Shown: in pieces, positions 1 through 8,185 of the stretch
How the letters are laid out: each line of letters opens with the position of its first letter
How positions within the stretch are numbered: position 1 is the first letter of the stretch
Assembly (NCBI RefSeq): GCF_900107625.1
Contig: NZ_FNQK01000023.1
Coordinates: 1 to 50,939, forward strand
DNA length: 50,939 nt
Source of the DNA: Bizionia paragorgiae
Lineage (GTDB): Bacteria > Bacteroidota > Bacteroidia > Flavobacteriales > Flavobacteriaceae
Direction of reading: 5' to 3'
The notes under the pieces: generated by a model
Seen by the model: only the letters and a program-made list of their open reading frames with translations
What the model was told of the DNA's origin: nothing
The model's database searches: none
Program-made: the position numbers and the translations under genes

Positions 1-1
1 C

Positions 2-277
2 AGAAATATATTCAATAAGACAACTTCTATACAAATAGCATACACAAAAATGGCACATTGGTACAAAGACGTTGAAAACACCGGCTTCAGGTCATTCAAT
101 ACAATTGCCAACACTATATCCCTCAATTATAAATCGATCCTAAACTATTTTATAAATAGAAGCACAAACGCATCCGCTGAATCATTTAATGCTAAAATAA
201 AAGCTTTTAGAGCTCAGTTCAGAGGTGTGAAAAATGTAGAATTCTTCCTTTATAGACTGACCACAATTTTTGCATAA
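2..277 (+). CDS. ISAon1-type IS transposase, C-terminal part (runs in from left edge)
   Basis: The frame is open from base 2, so this is the 3' end of a transposase that begins outside the window; the ATG at 50 is internal. The visible 91 codons contain the stretches NRSTNASAESFNAKIKAFRA and EFFLYRLTTIFA, which I recognise as the end of the catalytic domain of the ISAon1 group of Bacteroidota transposases. The conserved Glu in SAESFN is probably the last acidic residue of the DDE site (inference). The stop codon lies directly against the candidate right terminal repeat at 278-300. The N-region protein of the same kind of element starts at the right edge of the window. Confidence 0.85.
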   Translation, partial: RNIFNKTTSIQIAYTKMAHWYKDVENTGFRSFNTIANTISLNYKSILNYFINRSTNASAESFNAKIKAFRAQFRGVKNVEFFLYRLTTIFA

Positions 278-300
278 ACACAACATTTAGGAATGATCCC
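278..300. repeat. Right terminal inverted repeat of the left-edge IS
   Basis: The 23 bases following the transposase stop end in AACATTTAGGAATGATCCC. Their reverse complement matches 19 of 23 bases of 50624-50646, which lies just upstream of the N-region gene of the right-edge IS. That pairing of a 3' end and a 5' end identifies both as terminal repeats of one IS family. Confidence 0.75.
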
Positions 301-376
301 AGAATTCTTCCCTCTCTTGCATAACGCAACTATAAGAGTAACTATTCAAAAGCTCAGGAAATGGCCTTGATCCTTC

Positions 377-446
377 AAAAATATAGAATTCTTCCTTTAT
401 AGATTGACCACAATTTTTGCCTAAACACAACATTTAGGAATGATCC
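377..446 (+). pseudogene. Remnant of a second IS right end (last 15 transposase codons plus terminal repeat)
   Basis: This 70-base stretch repeats 230-299 with three substitutions. It still encodes KNIEFFLYRLTTIFA followed by a stop, against KNVEFFLYRLTTIFA in the first copy. The other two differences are one silent change in a Leu codon and one in the final Ala codon. It ends in the same AACATTTAGGAATGATCC. The rest of the element is gone. The pattern of mainly silent differences fits a separate, once-functional IS copy rather than a recent local duplication. Confidence 0.75.
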
Positions 447-472
447 TTGATCCCCTTCATCCTACATTTTAA

Positions 473-490
473 AACATTTAGGAATGATCC
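473..490. repeat. Third copy of the IS right terminal sequence
   Basis: The 18-base AACATTTAGGAATGATCC is repeated exactly here, as at 282-299 and 429-446. No coding remnant precedes it. The AGAATTCTTCC at 301-311 also matches the transposase 3' end and may be a further degraded piece. The tract between IS and tRNA is therefore an accumulation of IS right ends. Confidence 0.7.
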
Positions 491-497
491 ATAAAAA

Positions 498-527
498 AAG
501 CCTAAAATCAAATTAGATTTTAGGCTT
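498..527 (-). terminator. Rho-independent terminator of tRNA-Pro
   Basis: A perfect 12-bp stem, AAGCCTAAAATC (498-509) with GATTTTAGGCTT (516-527), encloses a 6-base loop. The A-run at 493-499 reads as a U-tail on the minus strand. It lies just downstream of the minus-strand tRNA. Confidence 0.8.
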
Positions 528-535
528 AATTTCTG

Positions 536-610
536 TCGGGGTGGCAGGATTCGAACCTGCGACCTCCGCGTCCCAAACGCGGCGCGATAACCGGGCTACG
601 CTACACCCCG
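536..610 (-). tRNA. tRNA-Pro (anticodon TGG)
   Basis: Read on the minus strand, the acceptor arms CGGGGTG and CACCCCG pair over seven bases. The T-arm contains GGTTCGAATCC. The anticodon arm CGCGTTTGGGACGCG presents TGG in a seven-base loop. The discriminator base is A (complement of T536). CCA is not encoded. The gene has its own -7 box and terminator. Confidence 0.95.
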
Positions 611-659
611 AAGTGGTTATCTACAATCTCAAAACGTATCGTTTTTTTTAATTGTGGTG

Positions 660-667
660 CAAATATA
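660..667 (-). promoter_or_regulatory. -7 promoter box for tRNA-Pro
   Basis: CAAATATA on the plus strand reads TATATTTG on the minus strand. This is a perfect match to the Bacteroidota -7 consensus TAnnTTTG, about 50 bases upstream of the tRNA 5' end. I see no clear -33 TTTG. Confidence 0.5.
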
Positions 668-725
668 ACATAATTCTTAAATATGAACCTATAAATATCG
701 TAAATTGTAAAAACTTTTTTTCAAG

Positions 726-1835
726 ATGCTTTTTAATTTCAAAATCCCAGTTTTATATTTTGCTCTTTTTTGTATTGTAACCTCCTGTGCTCAAGACAAA
801 AACCCTATAAACCCAAATACCGATTACGAAATAATCGTACCGGAATTAAATAACCCTTGGGGCTTTGTTTTTTTACCTGACGGCTCTATTTTGATAACTG
901 AAAAGGAAGGAAAACTCATTCATTATAAAAATAAAGTCAAAACAGAAGTGACCGGACTGCCAGAAATAGACGTCCGCGGGCAAGGTGGTCTTTTAGATAT
1001 CGTATTACATCCCGACTACCACAATACGGGATGGATTTATCTCTCTTACGCCTCACCAAAAGGTAGTGGAGACGGTAGTAATACCGCCATTATACGCGCT
1101 AAACTAATGAATAACACCTTAAAAGACGTACAATTACTATATAAAGCTGAACCCAATACAACAAAAGGTCAGCATTTTGGATCGCGGATTGTTTTCGACC
1201 AAAACAATTATCTCTACTTTTCTATTGGCGATCGTGGTGAAAGAGACAGCAACCCTCAAGACTTAACACGCGATGGTGGCAAGATTTACAGATTACACGA
1301 CAACGGCAGCATCCCAAAAGACAACCCCTTTGTTTCTACACCCCATGCCATCACTGCTATTTACTCCTACGGACACCGAAATCCTCAAGGCATGGAACTG
1401 CATCCCGAAACAGGTGCACTCTGGTCTCATGAACACGGCCCGAAAGGCGGTGATGAACTAAATGAAATTCAGTCCGGTAAAAATTATGGGTGGCCAAAAG
1501 TTACCTTTGGTAAAAACTACTCCGGTACCAGTATTACTAAAAGTGCCACTAAAGAAGGCATGGAACCCCCACTCCACCATTGGACACCCTCCATAGCACC
1601 TAGTGGTATGGCCTTTATCACATCAAATGCCTATGGTGATTGGAAAGGCAGTTTATTAGTAGGGTCTCTAAAATTTCAATATTTAAATCGCTGTGTCCTC
1701 AAAAATAATAAAGTCATTAAAGAAGAGCGCTTGCTAAATGGAATTGGACGTGTACGCTCTATAAACCAGGGACCTGATGGTATGATCTATGTCGGTGTTG
1801 AGCAACTTGGAATAGTAAAATTGAAGCGGTTATAA
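726..1835 (+). CDS. PQQ-dependent sugar dehydrogenase-like lipoprotein (GSDH family)
   Basis: A 369-residue protein of the glucose/sorbosone dehydrogenase family, a six-bladed propeller that oxidises aldoses with PQQ in the periplasm. The N-terminus is a lipoprotein signal with Cys21 in IVTSC. Family hallmarks are visible: PWGFVFLPDG near 44-53, GQGGLLDIVLHPDY at 85-98, and YGHRNPQGM at 215-223. The length fits soluble Asd-type members. The gene stands alone between tRNA-Pro and the udk operon. The substrate cannot be read from sequence, and some family members are poorly characterised, so 'sugar dehydrogenase' is a family-level call. Confidence 0.85.
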   Translation: MLFNFKIPVLYFALFCIVTSCAQDKNPINPNTDYEIIVPELNNPWGFVFLPDGSILITEKEGKLIHYKNKVKTEVTGLPEIDVRGQGGLLDIVLHPDYHNTGWIYLSYASPKGSGDGSNTAIIRAKLMNNTLKDVQLLYKAEPNTTKGQHFGSRIVFDQNNYLYFSIGDRGERDSNPQDLTRDGGKIYRLHDNGSIPKDNPFVSTPHAITAIYSYGHRNPQGMELHPETGALWSHEHGPKGGDELNEIQSGKNYGWPKVTFGKNYSGTSITKSATKEGMEPPLHHWTPSIAPSGMAFITSNAYGDWKGSLLVGSLKFQYLNRCVLKNNKVIKEERLLNGIGRVRSINQGPDGMIYVGVEQLGIVKLKRL

Positions 1836-2194
1836 GGAACATAATGAAACCTAGGAACTTTAATAATACAAGCTACTCGCCTACCATATACCTCAGCTTA
1901 TTAAACCATTAGAAATGAATCAAAAATATATCCTATTTTAGATTGTTCCTAAGACTAATAAACCTGATAAAGCGGGTTTAGGAAACATAGGAAGTGTTTC
2001 CACTAGGTAATTGCTCTAAGGAACAGATGTAACTAAGAACATGCAGACTATGAAGTCACTATCTAAAGATTTATATTACAATCAATTGAAAAAATACAAG
2101 CACAAATAATAGTATAAGTCAAGAAGTTTCAATAATTCGGCAATAAAGATTTCTAAAAATACTTAAATTTGCACTCTAATAAACTAATACATTT
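1836..2194. other. Intergenic region with two adjacent small hairpins
   Basis: No credible ORF. It contains two back-to-back inverted repeats: TAAACC/GGTTTA (1959-1964 with 1975-1980) and GGAAACA/TGTTTCC (1981-1987 with 1995-2001). AGGAAC-like words recur several times. A -7 box for udk lies at its right end. Otherwise I see nothing recognisable. Confidence 0.5.
2164..2171 (+). promoter_or_regulatory. -7 promoter box upstream of udk operon
   Basis: TAAATTTG is a full match to TAnnTTTG and ends 23 bases before the udk start codon. It is probably the promoter of the five-gene operon. No convincing -33 TTTG is seen at the expected distance. Confidence 0.5.
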
Positions 2195-2809
2195 ATGTTA
2201 ATAATAGGAATAGCAGGCGGAACAGGATGCGGTAAAACAACCGTTGTAAACCAAATACTTAATGAATTACCAGAAGGAGAGGTTGGTATAATTTCGCAAG
2301 ACTCCTATTATATGGACACGACCCACTTGCCTTACGAAGAACGCGTAAAAATAAATTTTGACCACCCGCGCTCTATAGATTTCGATTTATTAGGCGAGCA
2401 TTTAAAAGATTTAAAAAACGGTAAAGCAATAGACCAACCTGTATATTCGTTTGTAAAACACAACAGAACTGGCGATACGATAAAAACACTCCCTAGAGAA
2501 GTCATGATTGTAGAAGGGATTTTAATTTTAACACATCCGGAAATCCGTAAAATGTTCGATATTAAAATCTATGTACATGCCGATAGTGACGAACGTTTAA
2601 TAAGACGTTTAAAAAGAGATATTGCCGACCGAGGCCGTGATTTAGACGAGGTGTTAACACGTTACCAAACCACATTAAAACCCATGCACCAACAGTTTAT
2701 TGAACCTACAAAAGAATACGCAGATATTATTATACCAACAAACAAATACAACACCGTTGCTGTCAATATTGTAAGAACAATAATCAACGAGAAACTCGCA
2801 AATGCTTAA
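2195..2809 (+). CDS. udk: Uridine kinase
   Basis: A 204-residue cytosolic kinase that phosphorylates uridine and cytidine to UMP and CMP in pyrimidine salvage. The Walker A loop GGTGCGKT is at residues 8-15, preceded by the first beta strand. SQDSYYMD and the later FDHPRSIDFD are typical uridine-kinase segments. The RLIRRLKRDIADRGR stretch fits the lid region. The length is the usual one for bacterial Udk. It is the first gene of an operon; its end overlaps the next start by 8 bases, as translational coupling would require. The start is supported by an upstream -7 box. Confidence 0.95.
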   Translation: MLIIGIAGGTGCGKTTVVNQILNELPEGEVGIISQDSYYMDTTHLPYEERVKINFDHPRSIDFDLLGEHLKDLKNGKAIDQPVYSFVKHNRTGDTIKTLPREVMIVEGILILTHPEIRKMFDIKIYVHADSDERLIRRLKRDIADRGRDLDEVLTRYQTTLKPMHQQFIEPTKEYADIIIPTNKYNTVAVNIVRTIINEKLANA

Positions 2810-3104
2810 GTATTTTAAAAATATATTTGTATTAATTACATTAGGTTTTATTATTTGGATGTTGTTTCTAGATAGCAATTCGCTATTAATTCACAATGAC
2901 TTAAACGAAGAAATTGAAGAACTAGAAAACGAAAAGGAATACTATCGCAAAGAAATTGTAAAAGACAACAAAGCAATCAAGGAGCTTAAAAAAGAAGATG
3001 GTTTAGAGAAGTTTGCTCGAGAAGCCTATTATATGAAGCGCGAAAATGAGGACATTTACATTATTGAATATGTAGATAGCTTAAAAAACAAAAACAATGA
3101 CTAA
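2802..3104 (+). CDS. DivIC/FtsB-like septum formation initiator protein
   Basis: A 100-residue bitopic protein. A short cytoplasmic end is followed by one membrane helix at about residues 6-24. A charged coiled coil rich in Glu, Lys and Asn covers about 35-65, and a C-terminal part contains GLEKFAREAYYMKRENE, the usual ending of this family. FtsB/DivIC proteins join FtsL and FtsQ/DivIB in the division complex. The gene overlaps udk by 8 bases and the next gene, mutA, by 8 bases. The assignment rests on architecture and the C-terminal motif, because the coiled coil itself carries little information. Confidence 0.85.
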   Translation: MLKYFKNIFVLITLGFIIWMLFLDSNSLLIHNDLNEEIEELENEKEYYRKEIVKDNKAIKELKKEDGLEKFAREAYYMKRENEDIYIIEYVDSLKNKNND

Positions 3105-4446
3105 AAAATTATTTGAAGACTTTGAAGCTGTAACTTCTAAAGCTTGGAAACAAAAAATACACGTCGATTTAAAGGGTGCTGACTATAATGACACGTTAAT
3201 TTGGTCCACTAACGAAGATATTAACGTCAAGCCTTTTTATCATCAAGATGACTTGGAGGCCGAAAAACCACTACCTGTAACTTCAAATCCTTGGACGATT
3301 TGCCAAACTATATTTGTAGCAGATACTAAACTATCGAATAAAAAAGCCCTCGATGCCATAACCCGTGGAGCCGAAAGCATAACGTTTATTATTCCTAATA
3401 AAGATGTTTCGATTAGTAGTTTACTACAAAACATTACTGTTTCGGCTATCCCTCTACATTTTAAATTGCAGTTTTTAGATACCGATTATGTTTCTGAGCT
3501 CTATACTATTTCACCTAATCATATTACGGTACATACCGATATTATAGGTAATCTAGCTAAAACCGGAAACTGGTTCTCTAACCATGAGTCCGATGTTAAA
3601 GCTTTAGAAACCATTATAAACACCAACCCATCAGCGCTAAGTGTACATGCTGATTTATATCAAAATGCTGGCGCTAATAGTGTACAGCAGCTCGCCTATG
3701 CTATAGCTCATGCTAACGAATACCTTAATAGCTTTGGCCATAAACTTACGGCACCAATAACGTTTAATATAGCTGTTGGTACCAATTATTTTTTCGAAAT
3801 AGCAAAACTCCGAGCGTTGCGAGTGCTTTGGAAAACACTAGCCAAAGAATATGGTGCTAACACCGACTGTCATATTTACGTAACGCCATCAAAACGCAAT
3901 AAAACCATTTACGATTACAACACCAATATGTTGCGTACGACTACGGAGTGCATGAGTGCTATTTTGGGAGGAGCAAATACAATTTGTAATTTAGCCTACG
4001 ATGCCATTTACCATAAAGACAACGAATTTGGTGAGCGTATAGCAAGAAATCAACTTCTTATTTTAAAACACGAAAGTTATTTTGACGCCGTAGAAAATGC
4101 ATCCGATGGAAGTTACTATATAGAAAACCTAACTACGCAACTTGCAGAAAAAGCTCTAAACCTATTTAAAACCATAGAAGATAACGGCGGATTTTTAAGC
4201 GGATTGCATTCTGGATCTATTCAGAAAAAAATAAAAGAAAACGCACAAAAAGAATTGGAGCAATTCAATTCAAAAGCACTTATTTTATTAGGAACTAATA
4301 AACACCCAAATCCTAATGATAAAATGAAAAGTGAATTGGAGTTATACCCGTTCTTAAAAATGAATACTCGCAAAACACTTATCGAACCTATAATAGAAAA
4401 GCGTATTGCAGAAACTGCCGAACAAAATCGATTAAATCAAGAATAA
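3097..4446 (+). CDS. mutA: Methylmalonyl-CoA mutase small (beta) subunit
   Basis: A 449-residue homologue of the mutase catalytic barrel that lacks the C-terminal cobalamin-binding domain, as expected for the small subunit of the heterodimer. Recognisable parts are ITFNIAVGTNYFFEIAKLRALR and NEFGERIARNQLLILKHESYF. The DGSYYIENLT segment corresponds to the [11 protein letters not shown] region of the large subunit. With the large subunit it interconverts (R)-methylmalonyl-CoA and succinyl-CoA. It overlaps the upstream division gene by 8 bases and the downstream lipoprotein gene by 1 base, so it is translated as part of the same operon. Confidence 0.9.
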   Translation: MTKKLFEDFEAVTSKAWKQKIHVDLKGADYNDTLIWSTNEDINVKPFYHQDDLEAEKPLPVTSNPWTICQTIFVADTKLSNKKALDAITRGAESITFIIPNKDVSISSLLQNITVSAIPLHFKLQFLDTDYVSELYTISPNHITVHTDIIGNLAKTGNWFSNHESDVKALETIINTNPSALSVHADLYQNAGANSVQQLAYAIAHANEYLNSFGHKLTAPITFNIAVGTNYFFEIAKLRALRVLWKTLAKEYGANTDCHIYVTPSKRNKTIYDYNTNMLRTTTECMSAILGGANTICNLAYDAIYHKDNEFGERIARNQLLILKHESYFDAVENASDGSYYIENLTTQLAEKALNLFKTIEDNGGFLSGLHSGSIQKKIKENAQKELEQFNSKALILLGTNKHPNPNDKMKSELELYPFLKMNTRKTLIEPIIEKRIAETAEQNRLNQE

Positions 4447-5144
4447 TGAAGACTCTCTTGTTTAAAAGTACATTAATACTATTAACGTTAAGCTTATTAG
4501 GTTGCCAAAACGAAAGTCGTATCACCTATAAATATACCGAGCAACCCGATTTTATATTATGTGAAATTGACAATAAAAACCTCTATAACGAAGCTATTCA
4601 TTCATTTGAAGCGGACATCTTTAAATATTTCGACAAATCGAACCGTGCCCCTTTAAGAGCCTATAAGAAATTCACTTCTTTTGCTCTTAACGGAAAACTA
4701 AACATTGAAGACATTGCAAGTGAACATAGTTTGTACTTAGCAAAACAATTAAAAAAAGAGGCCCAATTATGGCATAAAACCAAGGCTTCACGAACTCTAA
4801 ATTATTCAGGAATCTTAATGGAGTGTATTGTGAATAATATTATAGACAAGGATTTAAAAACTACATTTAATGCATTACTATCAACTAATAGCATTCAACG
4901 AAACACCATTTTAACTCCTATTAAAAACAATTCCTTTCAACTCCTTACAGATAGTAGTCTAAAGGCTTTTGTAGCTTTTGAATATTATTATTCTGCCTTA
5001 ATGGATATAGAAGCCTCACAACTTACTGTCAAGGATAAGTCTAATACAGATAGCACTTCAGGTGATTTTAATCATAAGCCCACCCTGGAGTTAAAACAAG
5101 AGCCTCATTTAAAAGATATTCACGAAGGACATAATCACGACTAA
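4446..5144 (+). CDS. Unknown lipoprotein between the two mutase subunit genes
   Basis: A 232-residue protein I do not recognise. It begins with a clear lipoprotein signal, LLTLSLLGC, with Cys20 as the lipidated residue. The body looks helical with no motif I can name. The tail is histidine- and acid-rich, ending [12 protein letters not shown], which could bind a metal (inference only). It overlaps mutA and the large-subunit gene by one base each (ATGA/TAATG type), so it is co-translated with a cytoplasmic enzyme although it is exported. There is no sign of recent insertion. Confidence 0.75.
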   Translation: MKTLLFKSTLILLTLSLLGCQNESRITYKYTEQPDFILCEIDNKNLYNEAIHSFEADIFKYFDKSNRAPLRAYKKFTSFALNGKLNIEDIASEHSLYLAKQLKKEAQLWHKTKASRTLNYSGILMECIVNNIIDKDLKTTFNALLSTNSIQRNTILTPIKNNSFQLLTDSSLKAFVAFEYYYSALMDIEASQLTVKDKSNTDSTSGDFNHKPTLELKQEPHLKDIHEGHNHD

Positions 5145-7264
5145 TGCAAAGAAAAAATCTTAAACATATAGAATTATACTCGGAAGAAAAACAGAGAGAA
5201 AAAGATGTCAAATCTACACTAACTGCCGAGGATATTACTGTAAAATCACATTACAGCAAAGCTGATTTAGAGCCTGTAGAACACCTTGATTTTGTAGCGG
5301 GAATTGCTCCAAATTTACGTGGTCCTTACAGTACGATGTACGTAAGACGACCGTGGACCATTCGCCAATATGCCGGATTTTCTACTGCGGAAGAAAGTAA
5401 TGCTTTTTACAGGCGTAATTTAGAAGCAGGACAAAAAGGGCTATCGGTTGCATTTGATTTAGCAACACATCGGGGATACGACAGCGATCATGAGCGTGTT
5501 GTTGGTGATGTTGGTAAAGCCGGAGTGGCTATTGATAGTGTTGAGGATATGAAAATATTATTCGACCAAATTCCGCTAGATAAAATGTCGGTATCAATGA
5601 CCATGAATGGCGCCGTATTACCAATTATGGCCTTTTATATTGTGGCTGCCGAAGAACAAGGCGTAAAACCCGAACACTTAGCAGGAACCATTCAAAATGA
5701 TATTCTTAAGGAATTTATGGTGCGTAACACTTACATCTACCCACCAACGCCATCGATGAAAATTATTTCTGATATTTTTGAATATACGAGTAAAAACATG
5801 CCGAAATTCAACAGTATTAGTATTTCGGGATATCATATGCAAGAAGCTGGAGCCACCTGTGATATTGAATTGGCCTACACTTTAGCCGACGGTTTGGAAT
5901 ACATAAGAAAAGGATTAGATGCCGGTATGGATATTGACACCTTTGCGCCTCGCCTATCTTTCTTTTGGGCTATTGGAATGAACCATTTTATGGAAATTGC
6001 AAAAATGAGAGCGGCGAGAATGTTATGGGCGAAATTGGTTAAACAATTTAATCCTAAAAATGAAAAGTCATTGTCATTGCGAACACACTGCCAAACATCA
6101 GGTTGGAGTTTAACAGAGCAAGACCCGTTTAACAATGTGGCAAGAACTACTATTGAAGCGGCAGCAGCAGCTTTTGGTGGTACGCAAAGTTTACATACCA
6201 ACGCCCTTGATGAAGCGATTGCTCTCCCAACCGATTTTTCGGCAAGAATAGCACGTAATACACAACTTTTTTTACAAGACGAAACCCAAATCACAAAAAC
6301 AGTAGATCCTTGGGCAGGAAGTTATTATGTAGAAAAACTAACTCATGATATTGCTCAAAAAGCATGGGCACTTATTGAAGAAGTAGAAGAACTTGGCGGT
6401 ATGACCAAAGCCATAGAATCTGGAGTGCCTAAGCTAAGAATTGAAGAAGCTGCTGCGAGAAAACAAGCGCGAATAGATTCTAATCAAGATATTATTGTAG
6501 GAATTAATAAATATAAGTTAGAAGCCGAGGCTCCTTTACATATTTTAGAAGTTGATAACCAAACGGTACGCAAACAACAACTAGAACAGTTAGCGAAACT
6601 TAAAGCGGAAAGAGACACAGATAAAGTTCAACAAACTCTAGCTAATTTAACAGAAGCCGCTAAAACAGGAAAAGAAAATTTATTAGCTTTAGCTGTTGAA
6701 GCCGCTCGTGAAAGAGCTACTTTAGGCGAAATAAGTGATGCCCTTGAAGCTGTTTACGGCCGCTATAAGGCACAAATTAAATCTTTTTCAGGCGTGTATA
6801 GTAAAGAAATTAAAAATGATGAAAGCTTTAAAAAAGCAAGAGCATTAGCCGATACCTTTGCCGAGCAAGATGGTAGACGACCGCGTATTATGATTGCTAA
6901 AATGGGGCAAGACGGTCACGATCGTGGTGCCAAGGTAGTCGCTACAGGTTATGCCGATGTAGGTTTTGATGTCGATATTGGTCCGCTATTTCAAACTCCA
7001 GAAGAAGCAGCAAAACAAGCGGTTGAAAATGATGTTCATATTTTAGGTGTATCGTCATTAGCTGCAGGACATAAAACATTAGTCCCACAGGTTATTGAAG
7101 CATTAAAGAAATATGGTCGTGAAGATATTATGGTAATTGTTGGAGGGGTGATCCCAAAGCAAGATTACCAATATTTATTCGACGCCGGTGCCGTTGCTGT
7201 TTTTGGTCCCGGAACAAAAATTAGTGATGCTGCTATTACAATATTAGATATTTTAATAGACTAA
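5144..7264 (+). CDS. scpA: Methylmalonyl-CoA mutase large (alpha) subunit
   Basis: A 706-residue adenosylcobalamin enzyme converting succinyl-CoA and methylmalonyl-CoA. The N-terminal two thirds form the substrate barrel, with [20 protein letters not shown] near residues 58-77 and [13 protein letters not shown] near 388-400. The C-terminal B12 domain carries the D590-G-H592-D-R-G595 motif, His592 being the cobalt ligand, with later GGVIPKQDY and FGPGT. Length and motifs are complete. It is the last gene of the operon and is followed by a hairpin terminator. Uses would be propionate or odd-chain/branched amino-acid breakdown, or the reverse direction (known pathway). Also called mutB. Confidence 0.95.
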   Translation: MQRKNLKHIELYSEEKQREKDVKSTLTAEDITVKSHYSKADLEPVEHLDFVAGIAPNLRGPYSTMYVRRPWTIRQYAGFSTAEESNAFYRRNLEAGQKGLSVAFDLATHRGYDSDHERVVGDVGKAGVAIDSVEDMKILFDQIPLDKMSVSMTMNGAVLPIMAFYIVAAEEQGVKPEHLAGTIQNDILKEFMVRNTYIYPPTPSMKIISDIFEYTSKNMPKFNSISISGYHMQEAGATCDIELAYTLADGLEYIRKGLDAGMDIDTFAPRLSFFWAIGMNHFMEIAKMRAARMLWAKLVKQFNPKNEKSLSLRTHCQTSGWSLTEQDPFNNVARTTIEAAAAAFGGTQSLHTNALDEAIALPTDFSARIARNTQLFLQDETQITKTVDPWAGSYYVEKLTHDIAQKAWALIEEVEELGGMTKAIESGVPKLRIEEAAARKQARIDSNQDIIVGINKYKLEAEAPLHILEVDNQTVRKQQLEQLAKLKAERDTDKVQQTLANLTEAAKTGKENLLALAVEAARERATLGEISDALEAVYGRYKAQIKSFSGVYSKEIKNDESFKKARALADTFAEQDGRRPRIMIAKMGQDGHDRGAKVVATGYADVGFDVDIGPLFQTPEEAAKQAVENDVHILGVSSLAAGHKTLVPQVIEALKKYGREDIMVIVGGVIPKQDYQYLFDAGAVAVFGPGTKISDAAITILDILID

Positions 7265-7297
7265 TTCATATCTAGTTACCCCGCTAATTTATTTTAC

Positions 7298-7335
7298 AAA
7301 TTCCATAACGGACAATAGTGTCTTTTATGGAATTT
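7298..7335 (+). terminator. Terminator after the mutase operon
   Basis: An 11-bp stem, AAATTCCATAA (7298-7308) with TTATGGAATTT (7325-7335), encloses an inner GACA/TGTC stem (7311-7314 with 7319-7322). T-rich sequence follows. It separates scpA from the ric cluster. Confidence 0.75.
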
Positions 7336-7340
7336 TTGTT

Positions 7341-7348
7341 TATATTTG
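7341..7348 (+). promoter_or_regulatory. -7 promoter box upstream of ric
   Basis: TATATTTG is a perfect TAnnTTTG match about 95 bases upstream of the ric start codon, just beyond the scpA terminator. It would leave a leader of roughly 85-90 bases that contains the operator candidate at 7405-7430. Confidence 0.45.
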
Positions 7349-7404
7349 TTACAGTCAATACAACACTACTAATATCAATATAAACCGGTTAAAACCTCTG
7401 TCAA

Positions 7405-7430
7405 ATTAAAGGACAATTTTATCCGATACT
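7405..7430. promoter_or_regulatory. Candidate operator, half-conserved (GGA-N8-TCC)
   Basis: ATTAAAGGA, an 8-base spacer, then TCCGATACT. The left half is identical to the left half of the 9+9 inverted repeat upstream of nirK (14182-14207), and the right half matches 6 of 9. The spacing is equal. It lies 12 bases before the ric start codon. Because it is downstream of the visible -7 box, it would fit a repressor site better than an activator site, unless another promoter exists. Confidence 0.35.
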
Positions 7431-7442
7431 AAATCACTTACT

Positions 7443-8180
7443 ATGGAAACACAAACTAGAAAATCACAACAACCAATTGGCCAATTTGTGGCAGACGATT
7501 TTAGAACGGCAGCCGTATTTTACTCTTATGGTATAGACTTTTGCTGCAAGGGAGACCGGACATTAGACGAGGAATGTACTAAAAACAATTTAGATACGGA
7601 CGAATTATTGTATAAACTAGAAGAGATACACAACCTAAATAATACAAATACGGTAGATTATAAAACGTGGTCCTTAGACGTTTTAGCGCATCATATAGAA
7701 AAAACTCATCACCGTTATGTTGAAGAAAAAACGGCTATACTCCTACCGTTTTTAAACAAACTCTGTAAGGTACATGGAGCAAGTCACCCCGAACTATTTA
7801 CGATAACCGAATTGTTTACAGCTTCAAGCAAGGAGTTAGCATCACACATGAAAAAAGAAGAACTCATTTTATTTCCATTCATAAAAAAAATGGTAACGGC
7901 ACAAAACACACAAGAAAAAATTGATGCCGCTCATTTTGGAACGGTTAAAAACCCCATCGCTACAATGATGGCTGAGCACGATAATGAAGGTGAACGTTTT
8001 AGAGAAATTGAAAAACTAACCAATAATTACACACCGCCTTCTGATGCTTGTAATACGTATAAAGTCACATTTTCTATGCTCGATGCATTTGAGAAAGAGT
8101 TACATTTACATATTCATTTAGAAAATAATATATTATTTCCTAAAGCCGCTGAATTAGAAAAAGAACTATTTGACCTTTAA
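7443..8180 (+). CDS. ric: Iron-sulfur cluster repair di-iron protein (Ric/YtfE/ScdA)
   Basis: A 245-residue cytosolic protein. The N-terminal ScdA_N domain covers about residues 1-60 with the paired cysteines of YGIDFCCKGDRTL. The rest is a hemerythrin-like four-helix bundle with spaced His and Glu residues, for example AHHIEKTHHRYVEEK, HMKKEELILFPFI, MAEHDNEGERF and HIHLENNILFPK. These supply the di-iron ligands. Ric proteins repair Fe-S clusters damaged by nitric oxide or oxidants (known). It leads a three-gene cluster whose next gene starts 5 bases downstream. The proximity to nirK fits a role in nitrosative stress. Confidence 0.92.
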   Translation: METQTRKSQQPIGQFVADDFRTAAVFYSYGIDFCCKGDRTLDEECTKNNLDTDELLYKLEEIHNLNNTNTVDYKTWSLDVLAHHIEKTHHRYVEEKTAILLPFLNKLCKVHGASHPELFTITELFTASSKELASHMKKEELILFPFIKKMVTAQNTQEKIDAAHFGTVKNPIATMMAEHDNEGERFREIEKLTNNYTPPSDACNTYKVTFSMLDAFEKELHLHIHLENNILFPKAAELEKELFDL

Positions 8181-8185
8181 TATCT

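Noticed and set aside
2100-2194. Cobalamin riboswitch for the mutase operon
   Set aside because: The space before udk is short after the -7 box (23 bases) and no B12-box-like sequence was seen.
5875-6294. 139-codon open frame on the minus strand inside scpA
   Set aside because: It lies wholly within the strongly conserved mutase large-subunit gene, has no recognisable protein pattern and no promoter or start context. It is an antisense shadow.
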